Positions 34,523-43,392 of a stretch of 64,000 nucleotides of DNA are shown in pieces; the first letter of the stretch is position 1; each line of letters starts with the position of its first letter. The notes under the pieces were generated by a model. It ran no database searches. It worked only from the letters and a program-made list of their open reading frames with translations, and was not told the DNA's origin. The position numbers were made by a program, and so were the translations under genes. Source of the stretch: Oceaniglobus roseus (GTDB lineage: Bacteria > Pseudomonadota > Alphaproteobacteria > Rhodobacterales > Rhodobacteraceae); contig NZ_PNOS01000018.1 of the NCBI RefSeq assembly GCF_002869745.1, positions 1-64,000 on the forward strand, in the 5' to 3' direction.

Positions 34523-35209
34523 ATGAGCGAAGATGCCAAGGGCCGGATCCTGGACGCGGCGATGATGCACGTCCCCTTCGACGGCTGGAGCGAGACGACC
34601 CTGGTTGCCGCCGCGCGCGACGCCGACGTGAGCGAGGCCGAGGCGCGGGCGCTGTTCCCGCGCGGGGCGCTGGACCTGGCGCTCGCCTTCCACCGGGCGG
34701 GGGACGCGGCGATGGTCGAGCGGCTGAAGCGCGAGCCGCTGGACCACCTGAAGTTCCGCGAGAAAATCGCCGCCGCGGTCCGCTTCCGCCTCGAGGCGGT
34801 GCCGGACAAGGAGGCGGTGCGGCGCGGCACGACCTTCTTCTCGTTGCCCCACCACGCCGCCGACGGCGCGCGGGCGATCTGGGAGACGGCGGACCACATC
34901 TGGACCGCGCTCGGCGATACCTCCGACGACATCAACTGGTACACGAAACGGGCGACGCTGTCGGCGGTCTATGCCTCGACCGTGCTCTACTGGCTGGGCG
35001 ACGACAGCGTGGATCACATGGCGACCTGGGCCTTCCTCGACCGGCGCATCGCCGACGTGATGCAGATCGAGAAGGCGAAGGCGGCTGTAAACAGGAACCC
35101 GCTGCTCAGGACCATGTTCGCGGGGCCGAACTGGCTGGCGTCGAAGGTGCGGCCGCCCTCGCGGATGCCGCGCATGGATCTCCCGGGCAGCTGGGGACGC
35201 GGGCGCTGA
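34523..35209 (+). CDS. COQ9 family protein
   Basis: This 228-residue protein is COQ9-like, with a TetR-like helix-turn-helix start (GRILDAAMMHVPFDGWSETTL) and a lipid-binding helical domain carrying DDINWYTKRATLSAVYASTVLYWL. COQ9 proteins deliver ubiquinone intermediates to the hydroxylation machinery. In alphaproteobacteria this is the likely role, and there is probably no DNA binding. GGGGAG precedes ATG 34523. The quinone oxidoreductase gene follows. Confidence 0.9.
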   Translation: MSEDAKGRILDAAMMHVPFDGWSETTLVAAARDADVSEAEARALFPRGALDLALAFHRAGDAAMVERLKREPLDHLKFREKIAAAVRFRLEAVPDKEAVRRGTTFFSLPHHAADGARAIWETADHIWTALGDTSDDINWYTKRATLSAVYASTVLYWLGDDSVDHMATWAFLDRRIADVMQIEKAKAAVNRNPLLRTMFAGPNWLASKVRPPSRMPRMDLPGSWGRGR

Positions 35210-35291
35210 GCGCGGCCGCAAAGTCTGCTGGCCCCCGCGGCCCGGCTGCGCGATGAAGTCACCACCGAACCGATGCGAAGGAGGGCCGCCG

Positions 35292-36266
35292 ATGCGCGCC
35301 GTTGAGATCACCGAGGCCGGCGGGCCCGATGTGCTGAAACCGGTCGAGCGCGAGCGGCCCGAGCCGGGCCCCGGGCAGATCCTGATCCGCCTGCACCATG
35401 CGGGCGTGAACCGGCCCGACGCGCTCCAGCGGGCGGGCATGTACGCGCCGCCGCCGGGCGCCAGCGACCTGCCGGGGCTGGAGGGCGCGGGCGAGGTCGC
35501 GGCGGTCGGCCCCGGGGTCAGCCGTTGGCGCGAGGGCGACCGGGTCTGCGCCCTGCTGCCGGGCGGCGGCTATGCCGAATATGCCGTCTGCAACGCGGGC
35601 CATGCCCTGCCGGTACCCGAGGGCATGTCGCTGAAGCAGGCGGCCTGCCTGCCCGAGACCTTCTTCACCGTCTATTCCAACGTCGTGATGCGCGGAGGAC
35701 TGAAGGCGGGAGAGCGGTTCCTGGTCCACGGCGGATCCTCGGGGATCGGCACGACGGCGATCCAGCTGGCGCGGGAACTGGGCGCGCGGGTCTTCACCAC
35801 CGCCGGCTCGGCCGAGAAATGCGCCGCCTGCGTCGATCTCGGCGCCGAGCGGGCGATCAACTATCGCGAGGAAGACTTCGTCGAGGTCGTCAAGGCCGAG
35901 GGCGGGGCGCACCTGATCCTCGACATGGTGGGCGGGTCGTACATTTCGAGGAACGTGAACGCGCTGGCGGACGAGGGGCGGCTGGTGCAGATCGCCTTCC
36001 TCGAAGGGCCGAAGGCGGAGCTGAACTTTGCCCAGATGATGATGCGGCGGCTGACGCTGACCGGCTCCACCCTTCGGCCCCAGTCCGACCTTGCCAAGAC
36101 GCGCATCGCCGAGGCGCTGGAGCGCGAGGTCTGGCCGATGCTGGCGGCGGGGCGGATCGCGCCGGTGATGGACCGGGAGTTCGCGCTGGAGGATGCGGCG
36201 AAGGCCCATGCGCGGATGGAAAGCTCGACCCATATCGGGAAGATCGTGCTGAACGTGGCGGGATAG
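35292..36266 (+). CDS. NAD(P)H-quinone oxidoreductase, zeta-crystallin/PIG3 type
   Basis: This 324-residue medium-chain reductase lacks catalytic zinc ligands, as in QOR/PIG3 proteins. It shows the GroES-like domain (HHAGVNRPDALQRAGMY) and the nucleotide motif VHGGSSGIGTTAIQLA. The substrate is a quinone or enone. AAGGAGGG precedes the ATG at 35292, which rejects an in-frame ATG at 35253. It lies downstream of the COQ9-family gene, a plausible but unproven quinone-related link. Confidence 0.9.
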   Translation: MRAVEITEAGGPDVLKPVERERPEPGPGQILIRLHHAGVNRPDALQRAGMYAPPPGASDLPGLEGAGEVAAVGPGVSRWREGDRVCALLPGGGYAEYAVCNAGHALPVPEGMSLKQAACLPETFFTVYSNVVMRGGLKAGERFLVHGGSSGIGTTAIQLARELGARVFTTAGSAEKCAACVDLGAERAINYREEDFVEVVKAEGGAHLILDMVGGSYISRNVNALADEGRLVQIAFLEGPKAELNFAQMMMRRLTLTGSTLRPQSDLAKTRIAEALEREVWPMLAAGRIAPVMDREFALEDAAKAHARMESSTHIGKIVLNVAG

Positions 36267-36339
36267 GGCGCAGCGATGAAACCCCCGGCGCCCCGGCGGC
36301 ATTGGGGTGCGGACCGGCGCGGCTGCAAGGGAACAGGGC

Positions 36340-37302
36340 ATGAGCGGACTTCTGGCACTTCTCGACGACGTGGCGGCGATCGCCAAGGTGGCGGCGGCCT
36401 CGGTCGACGACGTGGTGGGGCAGGCGGTCAAGGCCTCGTCCAAGGCCGCGGGCGCGCTGATCGACGATGCGGCGGTGACGCCGAAATACGTCCACGGCTT
36501 CGAGGCCTCGCGCGAGATCCCGATCGTCTGGGGCATCGCCAAGGGATCGCTGTTCAACAAGCTGGTAATCCTGCTGCCCGCGGCGCTGCTGCTTTCGGCC
36601 TTCGCGCCATGGCTGATCTCGCCGCTGCTGATGATCGGCGGCGCCTACCTGTGCTTCGAGGGGGCCGAGAAGGTCTGGCACGCGGTCAACCCCTCGGACC
36701 ACACCGTCGAGGACCTGGAGAAGGAGAAGGCCGCGGGCAAGGGGCTGGAAGAGGCGAAGGTGAAGGGGGCGATCAAGACCGACTTCATCCTCTCGGCCGA
36801 GATCATGACGATCACGCTCTCCGCGCTGCCGCCCGACATGGCGCTCTGGACCTCGGCGGCGGTGCTGGCGGTGGCCGGCGTGCTGATCACCCTCGCCGTC
36901 TACGGCGCGGTCGGGGTGATCGTGAAGGCCGACGATGCCGGGCTCGCCATGGCGAGGCACGGCCGTCTCGGGGCGACGCGGGCGCTCGGCCGCGGGATCG
37001 TGAAGGGGATGCCCTATTTCATGAAGCTTCTTGTCATCGTCGGCACGGCGGCGATGATCTGGGTCGGCGGCAACATCATCCTGCACGGGCTGGCGGAACT
37101 CGGGTTCGAGGAGCCCTACGACTACGTCCACCACCTCGCGGTCGAGGCGGCCCACGCCGTGCCGGAGGCGCTGGCGGGCGCGACGGAGTGGGTGGTCACG
37201 GCGGTCTGCGACGGGATCGTGGGCCTGATCCTCGGGGCGCTGCTGATCCCGGTGGCGAAGTTCGTGATCGCGCCGGTGGCGGGGATGTTCTCACGGGCTT
37301 GA
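36340..37302 (+). CDS. DUF808 (YedI-like) inner membrane protein
   Basis: This 320-residue protein has the DUF808 start SGLLALLDDVAAIAKVAAASVDDV and the VTPKYVHGFEASREIPIVWGIAKGS motif. Five or six membrane segments follow. The conserved acidic/basic loop KTDFILSAEIMTI is present. Function is unknown. ATG 36340 matches the family N-terminus. It is followed by a hairpin-rich gap before the convergent RNase gene. Confidence 0.92.
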   Translation: MSGLLALLDDVAAIAKVAAASVDDVVGQAVKASSKAAGALIDDAAVTPKYVHGFEASREIPIVWGIAKGSLFNKLVILLPAALLLSAFAPWLISPLLMIGGAYLCFEGAEKVWHAVNPSDHTVEDLEKEKAAGKGLEEAKVKGAIKTDFILSAEIMTITLSALPPDMALWTSAAVLAVAGVLITLAVYGAVGVIVKADDAGLAMARHGRLGATRALGRGIVKGMPYFMKLLVIVGTAAMIWVGGNIILHGLAELGFEEPYDYVHHLAVEAAHAVPEALAGATEWVVTAVCDGIVGLILGALLIPVAKFVIAPVAGMFSRA

Positions 37303-37334
37303 GGGCCGGCACTTTTTTGCGGCGTCGTCGACGT

Positions 37335-37355
37335 GCCGGAGTTTGAGAAACTCCG
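37335..37355 (+). repeat. single hairpin related to the TNGA-loop family
   Basis: CCGGAGTTT and AAACTCCGG pair around GAG (or, with an 8-bp stem, a TGAG loop). It resembles one half of the paired hairpins at 10632 and 20323. It is 33 bases after the DUF808 stop. Confidence 0.65.
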
Positions 37356-37393
37356 GGCACACCTGCGGAGATGCCTCGCCCGGCGGCAACGCC

Positions 37394-37456
37394 GGGCAGC
37401 CCCCGACCGCCCCCACGGGCGGGGGCTTCTCCCCCGCCCGCGGTCGGGGGCTGCCC
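37394..37456. terminator. very long GC-rich hairpin between convergent genes
   Basis: The 17-base arms at 37394-37410 and 37440-37456 are exact reverse complements. Inside them a 9-bp stem (37417-37425 and 37431-37439) closes a CTTCT loop, leaving a 6-base bulge. The fold has 26 paired positions and no long T tract. It may act as a bidirectional barrier or terminator between the DUF808 and RNase T2 genes. Confidence 0.7.
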
Positions 37457-37524
37457 TTTCTGCGGAGCGGTGAAGCTGGAAACTGCCCGACTGAGCGATG
37501 GCTCATGAAATGTCGGACGCTGCA

Positions 37525-38154
37525 TCACCGCACCGGATCGAACAGCGCGTCCTGCGTCCGGCAATCCCTGACCACGTCCCGCCCGCAGGGCACGGGGGCG
37601 AGGTCCTTCGACAGGCACACCCGCGCCTCCTGGATCCGCCCCGCCTTGCAGGTGATCGTGATGCCGTCGGCAGCCAGCCCGGGGTTTTCCTTCAGAAATG
37701 CATCTTCCACCACCGCGGCGGGCAGCTTCACCGCGCGGTCGAGCTTGCGGAACACCTCCGGCTTCGCGACCGAGGCGAAGGCCCGGCGCGCCAGGGCGAA
37801 GTAGGCCTCGGCGGACAGCCCGGCGCAGCGGCCGTGCTTCTTCCACTGGTACCAGGCCGCGCCGCCGTCGCCCATGATGTCGGCCATCGCCGCCGTCTGC
37901 GCGCGGGAGGGATCCTTCGCGGTCGTGCGGCAGAAGCTGGGATAGCCCTGGTGGAACTGCGGCCAGAGCCCGTGCAGCACCCAGCCCGAATCGGCGGCGT
38001 CGTCGCACTGCGGCGACTTCCGCGCGTCGCCCTCCAGCGCGCACCAGGTCGGCGACCACGAAAGCGATATCACGTAATAGTCGAAGTGCCCGGCGGGCTC
38101 GCCCTCGGCCCGGAGCAGGGTGGGAAACAGCAGGGCCGCCAGCAGGACGCGCAT
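37525..38154 (-). CDS. ribonuclease T2 family protein, secreted
   Basis: This 209-residue protein has a short signal peptide (residues 1-16). Both T2 active-site motifs are present: CAS I, VLHGLWPQ (His61), and CAS II, WKKHGRC. Several Cys pairs suggest a periplasmic, disulfide-bonded enzyme, like RNase I. It degrades RNA non-specifically to cyclic phosphates, which the cpdB enzyme encoded ~16 kb away could use further. That link is inference. Confidence 0.93.
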   Translation of the reverse strand: MRVLLAALLFPTLLRAEGEPAGHFDYYVISLSWSPTWCALEGDARKSPQCDDAADSGWVLHGLWPQFHQGYPSFCRTTAKDPSRAQTAAMADIMGDGGAAWYQWKKHGRCAGLSAEAYFALARRAFASVAKPEVFRKLDRAVKLPAAVVEDAFLKENPGLAADGITITCKAGRIQEARVCLSKDLAPVPCGRDVVRDCRTQDALFDPVR

Positions 38155-38286
38155 TTTCTCTTTTCTCCGGGGCCGGGACTGCCTATATGTCGGCCAACTT
38201 CCCCGAAAACGAGGTAAGGGTCCAGCCGGACCAGCCGTTTTCCCCGGTCAAGGAAGCCGTGCCCGGGGGTCGCCCTGGAGAGGGGC

Positions 38287-38316
38287 CCGGGACAGCCAAA
38301 GCCGGGACAGCCAAAG
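38287..38316 (+). repeat. perfect 15-bp tandem duplication before trcR
   Basis: CCGGGACAGCCAAAG occurs at 38287-38301 and again, directly adjacent, at 38302-38316. The second copy supplies the first part of the AAAGGAG ribosome binding site. A slipped-strand event could therefore change the leader without damaging the gene. Confidence 0.9.
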
Positions 38317-38326
38317 GAGTGCCGCG

Positions 38327-39088
38327 ATGAACAAACCGATCATGGCCAAGGCCACCGCCGTCTGGCTGGTGGACAACACGACCCTGACCTTCAAGCAGGT
38401 CGCCGATTTCTGCGGGCTGCACGAGCTGGAAGTGCAGGGCATCGCCGACGGCGACGTGGCCGCCGGGGTCAAGGGCTTCGACCCCGTCGCCAACAACCAG
38501 CTGGACCAGTCCGAGATCGACAAGGGCGAGAAGAACCCCCAGCACAAGCTGAAGCTGAAGTTCTATGCCGCCGCCGTGGGCGAGGAAAAGCGGCGCGGGC
38601 CGCGCTACACCCCGCTGTCCAAGCGGCAGGACCGTCCGGCCTCGATCCTGTGGCTGGTGAAGTTCCACCCCGAGCTTTCGGATGGCCAGATCTCGAAGCT
38701 GGTGGGCACCACCAAGCCGACGATCCAGGCGATCCGCGAGCGGACCCACTGGAACATCAACAACATCCAGCCGATCGACCCGGTGGCGCTGGGCCTCTGC
38801 AAGCAGTCCGAGCTGGACCTTGCCGTGCAGAAGGCGGCGTCGAAGCGGGCGAGCGACGGGGTGATGACCGACGACGAACGGCGCAAGCTGGTCTCGACCG
38901 AGCAGTCGCTGGGCATGGACCCCGCCGAGCCGCGGATCCCGACGGCGATCGCGGGGCTCGAGACCTTCTCGCTCTCGGGCAGCAACGACGACGAGGACGA
39001 GGAAGACAAGCGCGACGTGGCCGACGCCGACAGCTTCTTCAACCTGCCGGGCGATCCGCGGGACGACGAGGACGACGACGACAAGTGA
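38327..39088 (+). CDS. trcR: TrcR/DUF1013 cell-cycle transcriptional regulator
   Basis: This 253-residue protein matches DUF1013/TrcR throughout: KATAVWLVDNTTLTFKQVADFC (an HTH-like region), PASILWLVKFHPELSDGQISKLVGTTKPTIQ (second HTH) and HWNINNIQPIDPV. The C-terminus is a long acidic tail (runs of Asp/Glu) that is typical. In Caulobacter-type alphaproteobacteria the family contributes to transcription regulation of the cell cycle. The start uses AAAGGAG, 7-11 bases before ATG 38327. Confidence 0.93.
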   Translation: MNKPIMAKATAVWLVDNTTLTFKQVADFCGLHELEVQGIADGDVAAGVKGFDPVANNQLDQSEIDKGEKNPQHKLKLKFYAAAVGEEKRRGPRYTPLSKRQDRPASILWLVKFHPELSDGQISKLVGTTKPTIQAIRERTHWNINNIQPIDPVALGLCKQSELDLAVQKAASKRASDGVMTDDERRKLVSTEQSLGMDPAEPRIPTAIAGLETFSLSGSNDDEDEEDKRDVADADSFFNLPGDPRDDEDDDDK

Positions 39089-39107
39089 GCCGGGGAGCGA
39101 CCGGACG

Positions 39108-40427
39108 ATGAAGATCACCCATCTCCAGTCCTCCAGCGAGCTGATCGAGGCCGGGGGCGTCAGGATCCTGACCGACCCCTGGCTGGTGCAGGGCGAATAC
39201 TATGGCAGCTGGTATCACTATCCGCCGCTGCCGATGGACGTGGACTCGCTCGACTACGACGCGATCTACGTCAGCCACATCCACCCCGACCACCTGAGCC
39301 GCAAGACGTTCCAGAGGCTGGACCGCCGCAAGCCGGTGCTGATCCACCGCTTCGAGGAGAAGTTCCTGAAGCGGAACATCGAGGCGATGGGGTTCACGGT
39401 GGTCGAGCTGGACCACGGGGTGCCCCATGACCTGGGCGGCGGGGCGAGCATCGAGATCTATGCCGCCGACAACTGCGACCCCGAGCTCTGCGCCAAGTTC
39501 ATCGGCTGCGCGCCGGTGGAAAGCGCCTTCCGCTTCACGCAGATCGACAGCCTGGCCGTCATCACCGACGGCACCCACACCGTGCTGAACACCAACGACT
39601 GCCCGTTCGACCTGTCGCGCACGGTGATCGAGCGTGTGAAGCGGCGCCATCCGGTGATCGACCTGATGCTGGTCGGCTATGCGGGCGCGGGGCCCTATCC
39701 CCAGTGCTTCACCTTCGCCGACGATGCTGGCCGGCGGGCGGCAGCGGCGCGCAAGGAGGCGCAGTTCATCGCGCAGGCGGTGCGCTATGTCGATGCGGTG
39801 CAGCCGCGGGCCTTCATGCCCTTCGCCGGCACCTACGTCCTGGGCGGCCGCCTCGGCCCGCTCAACGGAACGCGCGGGGTGCCGTCGCTGGCCGAGGCGC
39901 TGGCGCGGATCGAGGCGGGAATCTCGGTGGAGTCGCGGGGGTTCCTGCTGCCTGCAGGCGAGAGCTTCGACTTCGGCAGCGAAGAGGTCAGCGCCGCCTA
40001 CCGCGAGCCTGCGGCAGAGGAGGTGGCGGCGTTCGTGGCCTCCACGGCCGGGGCGCCCTACGACTACGACGATGTCGAGGACGTGGGCGACGCCGCGCTG
40101 TTCGACGCCCTGTCGGCGGCGCATCCGCGCTTCGCGGCCAAGGCGCGCGACATCGGCTTCGACAGCCCGACGCGGATCGTGGTGCGGGACGGCAACGGCT
40201 TCGCCGCCGCCTTCGACGCGGTGAACGGGCCGGAGCCGGTGGAAGCAATGCCCGAGGCGGGGTTCGTCGAGATCACCGTGGACCGGCGGCTGCTGCAGCA
40301 GTTGCTGAAAGGGCCGCGCTTCGCCCACTGGAACAACGCCGAGATCGGCTCGCACCTGCATTATCGCCGGGTGCCGGACACGTTCGAGCGGGGCCTCTAC
40401 TACTGCCTCTCGGCGCTGCACGTCTGA
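39108..40427 (+). CDS. MBL-fold metallohydrolase, UlaG/CMAH-like
   Basis: This 439-residue protein has a metallo-beta-lactamase domain at the N-terminus, with the metal motif SHIHPDHL (residues 56-63, HxHxDH), LLTDPWL-type strand (ILTDPWLVQG) and later ligand positions (DGTHT, NTNDC). A C-terminal ~180-residue part ends in an HWNNAEIGSHLHY motif. The layout recalls CMP-sialate hydroxylase-like MBL proteins without a Rieske centre. The substrate is unknown. It starts 20 bases after trcR, so it could share its transcript. It is convergent with recR (4-base gap). Confidence 0.85.
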   Translation: MKITHLQSSSELIEAGGVRILTDPWLVQGEYYGSWYHYPPLPMDVDSLDYDAIYVSHIHPDHLSRKTFQRLDRRKPVLIHRFEEKFLKRNIEAMGFTVVELDHGVPHDLGGGASIEIYAADNCDPELCAKFIGCAPVESAFRFTQIDSLAVITDGTHTVLNTNDCPFDLSRTVIERVKRRHPVIDLMLVGYAGAGPYPQCFTFADDAGRRAAAARKEAQFIAQAVRYVDAVQPRAFMPFAGTYVLGGRLGPLNGTRGVPSLAEALARIEAGISVESRGFLLPAGESFDFGSEEVSAAYREPAAEEVAAFVASTAGAPYDYDDVEDVGDAALFDALSAAHPRFAAKARDIGFDSPTRIVVRDGNGFAAAFDAVNGPEPVEAMPEAGFVEITVDRRLLQQLLKGPRFAHWNNAEIGSHLHYRRVPDTFERGLYYCLSALHV

Positions 40428-40431
40428 GGGA

Positions 40432-41031
40432 TCAGAACGCCTTTCGGGCCCGGAGCGCCGCGCCGATGGTGCCGTCGTCGAGATAGTCGAGCTCGCCCCC
40501 GATGGGCACGCCTTGCGCCAGAGAGGTGACTGCGATGCCCGTCCCCTCGATCTGCTCGGCGATGTAATGGGCGGTGGTCTGGCCGTCGACGGTGGCGTTC
40601 AGCGCCAGGATCACCTCCCGGATGTTCTCCTCGGCCAGCCGGTCGATCAGCTGCGGGATGCGCAGGTCTTCGGGGCCGACGGCGTCGAGCGCCGAAAGGG
40701 TGCCGCCAAGGACGTGATAGCGACCGCGGAAGGCTTGCCCGCGCTCCATCGCCCAGAGGTCGGCCACGTCCTCGACCACGCAGATCTCGCCCGTTGCCCG
40801 CTTTTCCGAGCGGCAGATCTCGCAGATGTCGGCGGCGCCGATGTTGCCGCAGCGCAGGCATTCGCGCGCCGTCTCGCCGACCCTTGCCATGGCCTGGGCG
40901 AGGGGGGTGAGGAGCTGGCCGCGCTTCTTGACCAGGTGCAGCACCGCGCGCCGTGCCGAACGGGGGCCGAGGCCCGGAAGGCGGGCCATCAGCGCGATCA
41001 GCGCCTCGATGTCGGAGGGCGCCTCGCTCAT
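40432..41031 (-). CDS. recR: recombination mediator RecR
   Basis: This 199-residue protein is full length. The N-terminal HhH region ([16 protein letters not shown]), the zinc-finger Cys ([16 protein letters not shown]) and the Toprim domain ([15 protein letters not shown]) are clear. It acts with RecO/RecF in gap repair. It forms the usual dnaX-ebfC-recR order on the - strand. Confidence 0.97.
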   Translation of the reverse strand: MSEAPSDIEALIALMARLPGLGPRSARRAVLHLVKKRGQLLTPLAQAMARVGETARECLRCGNIGAADICEICRSEKRATGEICVVEDVADLWAMERGQAFRGRYHVLGGTLSALDAVGPEDLRIPQLIDRLAEENIREVILALNATVDGQTTAHYIAEQIEGTGIAVTSLAQGVPIGGELDYLDDGTIGAALRARKAF

Positions 41032-41119
41032 GTGGCGCGCCCTTCGGCGGGCGCTGCGCCTTGCGTGGTTTCGGCGAGAAAGGGCAGGGGGTTCGCCTTC
41101 CTGTCAGAGGGGAGCTGCC

Positions 41120-41473
41120 TCAGAACGGGAGCTTGAAGCCCGGGGGCAGGCCGAGGCCGTCGGTGATCTTCTGGAGCTCTTCCTGGTTCTTCGCGGCCGC
41201 CTTGGTCTGGGCGTCCTTGATCGCGGCGAGGATCAGGTCCTCGATCACTTCCTTTTCCTCGGGGTTGAAGATCGACGGGTCGATGTCGAGGCCGGTCAGG
41301 ACGCCCTTGGCGGTGGCCGTCGCCTTGACGAGGCCCGCGCCGGATTCGCCGGTCACTTCCATCTTCTCGAGCTGTTCCTGGAGTTCAGCGACCTTGGTCT
41401 GCATCTCCTGGGCCGCCTTCATCATCTTGCCCATGTCGCCCAGTCCGCCCAGGCCGCCGAGTCCCTTCAGCAT
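41120..41473 (-). CDS. YbaB/EbfC family nucleoid-associated protein
   Basis: This 117-residue protein is YbaB/EbfC-like: a Gly-Leu-rich N-terminus, KMMKAAQEMQTKVAELQEQL coiled helix, GAGLVKATATAKGVLTGLDID beta hairpin and a Lys/Gln-rich last helix. It binds DNA as a dimer. It lies between dnaX and recR, as in most proteobacteria. Confidence 0.95.
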   Translation of the reverse strand: MLKGLGGLGGLGDMGKMMKAAQEMQTKVAELQEQLEKMEVTGESGAGLVKATATAKGVLTGLDIDPSIFNPEEKEVIEDLILAAIKDAQTKAAAKNQEELQKITDGLGLPPGFKLPF

Positions 41474-41577
41474 GTGATCTCTCCGAAATTGCGTGGTTTC
41501 CCCAGAGATACGGCGGGCGGGGCGCAGTCACAAGGGCGGCGCGGCGGCGGGGGCGGATTTGCGGAGGGGACGCGGGG

Positions 41578-43320
41578 TCAGTCGTCCTCGAACGGATCCC
41601 ACTCGTCCTCGACTTCCGGCAGCGCCTCGACCGCGGCCTCCTGGACCTGAGCGGCGCGGCTGCGGATCTCGGTGATCCTCGCGTCGGGGAAGGCCTGGAG
41701 GACGGCCTGCATCAGGGGATGCGCCTGTGCCTCGGCCTTCAGCGCGTCGGCCTCGGCGTCGCGGACCGAGGCGATGGTGGGTGCGCCGCCCTCGTTCACC
41801 ACGGTCACGGCCCAGCGGGCGCCGGTCCACATCTGGAGCCGCTGCGCAAGCCGCGCGGCGAGGTCCTGGGGGGCGCCGGGGGCGGGCACGAACTCGATCC
41901 GGCCGGGGGAGTAGCGCGCAAGCTGGAGGCCGGTCTCGACCTCGATCAGGAGCTTGGCGTCGCGGTTGGCGCGGATCAGCTCGACCACCTGGGGGAAGGA
42001 GGCGAAGCGGGCCAGCGCCTCGGTCGCCGGTTGCGCGGCGAGGGCGGTGGCGGGGCCGCCGCTGCCTCCGCCGGAGCGGGGGGCCGGGTGGTGGGCGCGG
42101 GGGCCTGCGCCGTTGCCGGCGGGCGCACTGCCCTGAGATGTCGGGGCGGCGGGACGGGGCGCGTCCTTCAGCTTCTTCACCAGATCCTCGGGCGAGGGGA
42201 GGTCGGCGACATGGGTGAGGCGGATCACCGCCATCTCGGCCGCCATCATCGGGTTCGGGGCCTGGGCGACCTCTTCCAGCGCCTTCAGCAGCATCTGCCA
42301 GGTGCGGGTCAGCACCCGCATCGGCAGCTTGCCCGCCATGTCGAGCCCGCGCGCGCGTTCGTCGGGGCCGACGGTGGGATCCTCGGCGGCCTCGGGGGTG
42401 ATCTTGATGACGGAAAGCCAGTGGGTGATCTCGGCGAGGTCGCGCAGCACCGCCATGGGGTCGGCGCCCTCGGAATACTGCGCCGAGAGCTCGTTCAGCG
42501 CGCCCGCGGCATCGCCCCGCATCACCATGTCGAAGAGGTCCAGCACACGGCCCCGGTCGGCGAGGCCCAGCATGGCGCGCACCTGGTCCGCCGTCGTCTC
42601 TCCCGCGCCGTGGGCGATGGCCTGGTCCATCAGGCTCATCGCGTCGCGGACCGAACCTTCGGCGGCGCGGGTGATGAGGGCGAGGGCGTCGTCGGCGATC
42701 TCGGCGCCTTCCTTCGCGGCGATGGACTTCAGGTGGGCGATCATCACCTCGGGTTCGATCCGGCGCAGGTCGAACCGCTGGCAGCGCGACAGCACCGTCA
42801 CCGGCACCTTACGGATCTCGGTGGTGGCGAAAATGAACTTCACGTGGGCGGGAGGCTCCTCCAGCGTCTTCAGGAGGGCGTTGAAGGCCGAGGTGGACAG
42901 CATGTGCACCTCGTCGATGATGTAGATCTTGTAGCGGGCCGAGGCGGCGCGGTAGTTCACCGAATCGATGATCTCGCGGATGTCGTTGACGCCGGTGCGG
43001 CTGGCCGCATCCATCTCCATCACGTCGACGTGGCGGCCTTCCATGATCGCGCGGCAAGGCTCGCAGACGCCGCAGGGGTCGGTGGTGGGGCCGCCGGTGC
43101 CGTCGGGGCCGACGCAGTTCATTCCCTTGGCGATGATCCGCGCCGTGGTGGTCTTCCCGGTGCCGCGGATGCCGGTCATGATGAAGGCCTGCGCGATGCG
43201 GTCGGCCTTGAAGGCGTTCCGCAGCGTCCGGACCATCGCGTCCTGGCCGATCAGGTCGGCGAAGGTGGCCGGGCGGTACTTGCGGGCGAGCACCAGATAG
43301 GGGGCGGGGCTGTCGGACAT
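41578..43320 (-). CDS. dnaX: DNA polymerase III subunits gamma/tau
   Basis: This 580-residue clamp-loader ATPase has Walker A GIRGTGKT (residues 50-57), four zinc-binding Cys (MNCVGPD, PCGVCEPC), DEVHMLS (Walker B) and the sensor SRC motif. The C-terminal tau region is Pro/Ala-rich with the linker ~400-440 and an acidic end (EVEDEWDPFEDD). ATG 43320 was chosen at MSDSPAPYLVLARKYRP. Whether a short gamma form is made cannot be judged: I did not find an obvious slippery A run in this high-GC gene. Confidence 0.96.
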   Translation of the reverse strand: MSDSPAPYLVLARKYRPATFADLIGQDAMVRTLRNAFKADRIAQAFIMTGIRGTGKTTTARIIAKGMNCVGPDGTGGPTTDPCGVCEPCRAIMEGRHVDVMEMDAASRTGVNDIREIIDSVNYRAASARYKIYIIDEVHMLSTSAFNALLKTLEEPPAHVKFIFATTEIRKVPVTVLSRCQRFDLRRIEPEVMIAHLKSIAAKEGAEIADDALALITRAAEGSVRDAMSLMDQAIAHGAGETTADQVRAMLGLADRGRVLDLFDMVMRGDAAGALNELSAQYSEGADPMAVLRDLAEITHWLSVIKITPEAAEDPTVGPDERARGLDMAGKLPMRVLTRTWQMLLKALEEVAQAPNPMMAAEMAVIRLTHVADLPSPEDLVKKLKDAPRPAAPTSQGSAPAGNGAGPRAHHPAPRSGGGSGGPATALAAQPATEALARFASFPQVVELIRANRDAKLLIEVETGLQLARYSPGRIEFVPAPGAPQDLAARLAQRLQMWTGARWAVTVVNEGGAPTIASVRDAEADALKAEAQAHPLMQAVLQAFPDARITEIRSRAAQVQEAAVEALPEVEDEWDPFEDD

Positions 43321-43392
43321 GGGGGCTTTCGCTGGTCGGGGTCGCGCGCAGGGTACGTCCGGCACGCCGCAGGGTCCAGCGCGGTTTGGCCG

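Noticed and set aside
41578-43320. Programmed frameshift in dnaX giving a gamma form
   Set aside because: I found no A-rich slippery heptamer in the linker region, so I do not claim one.
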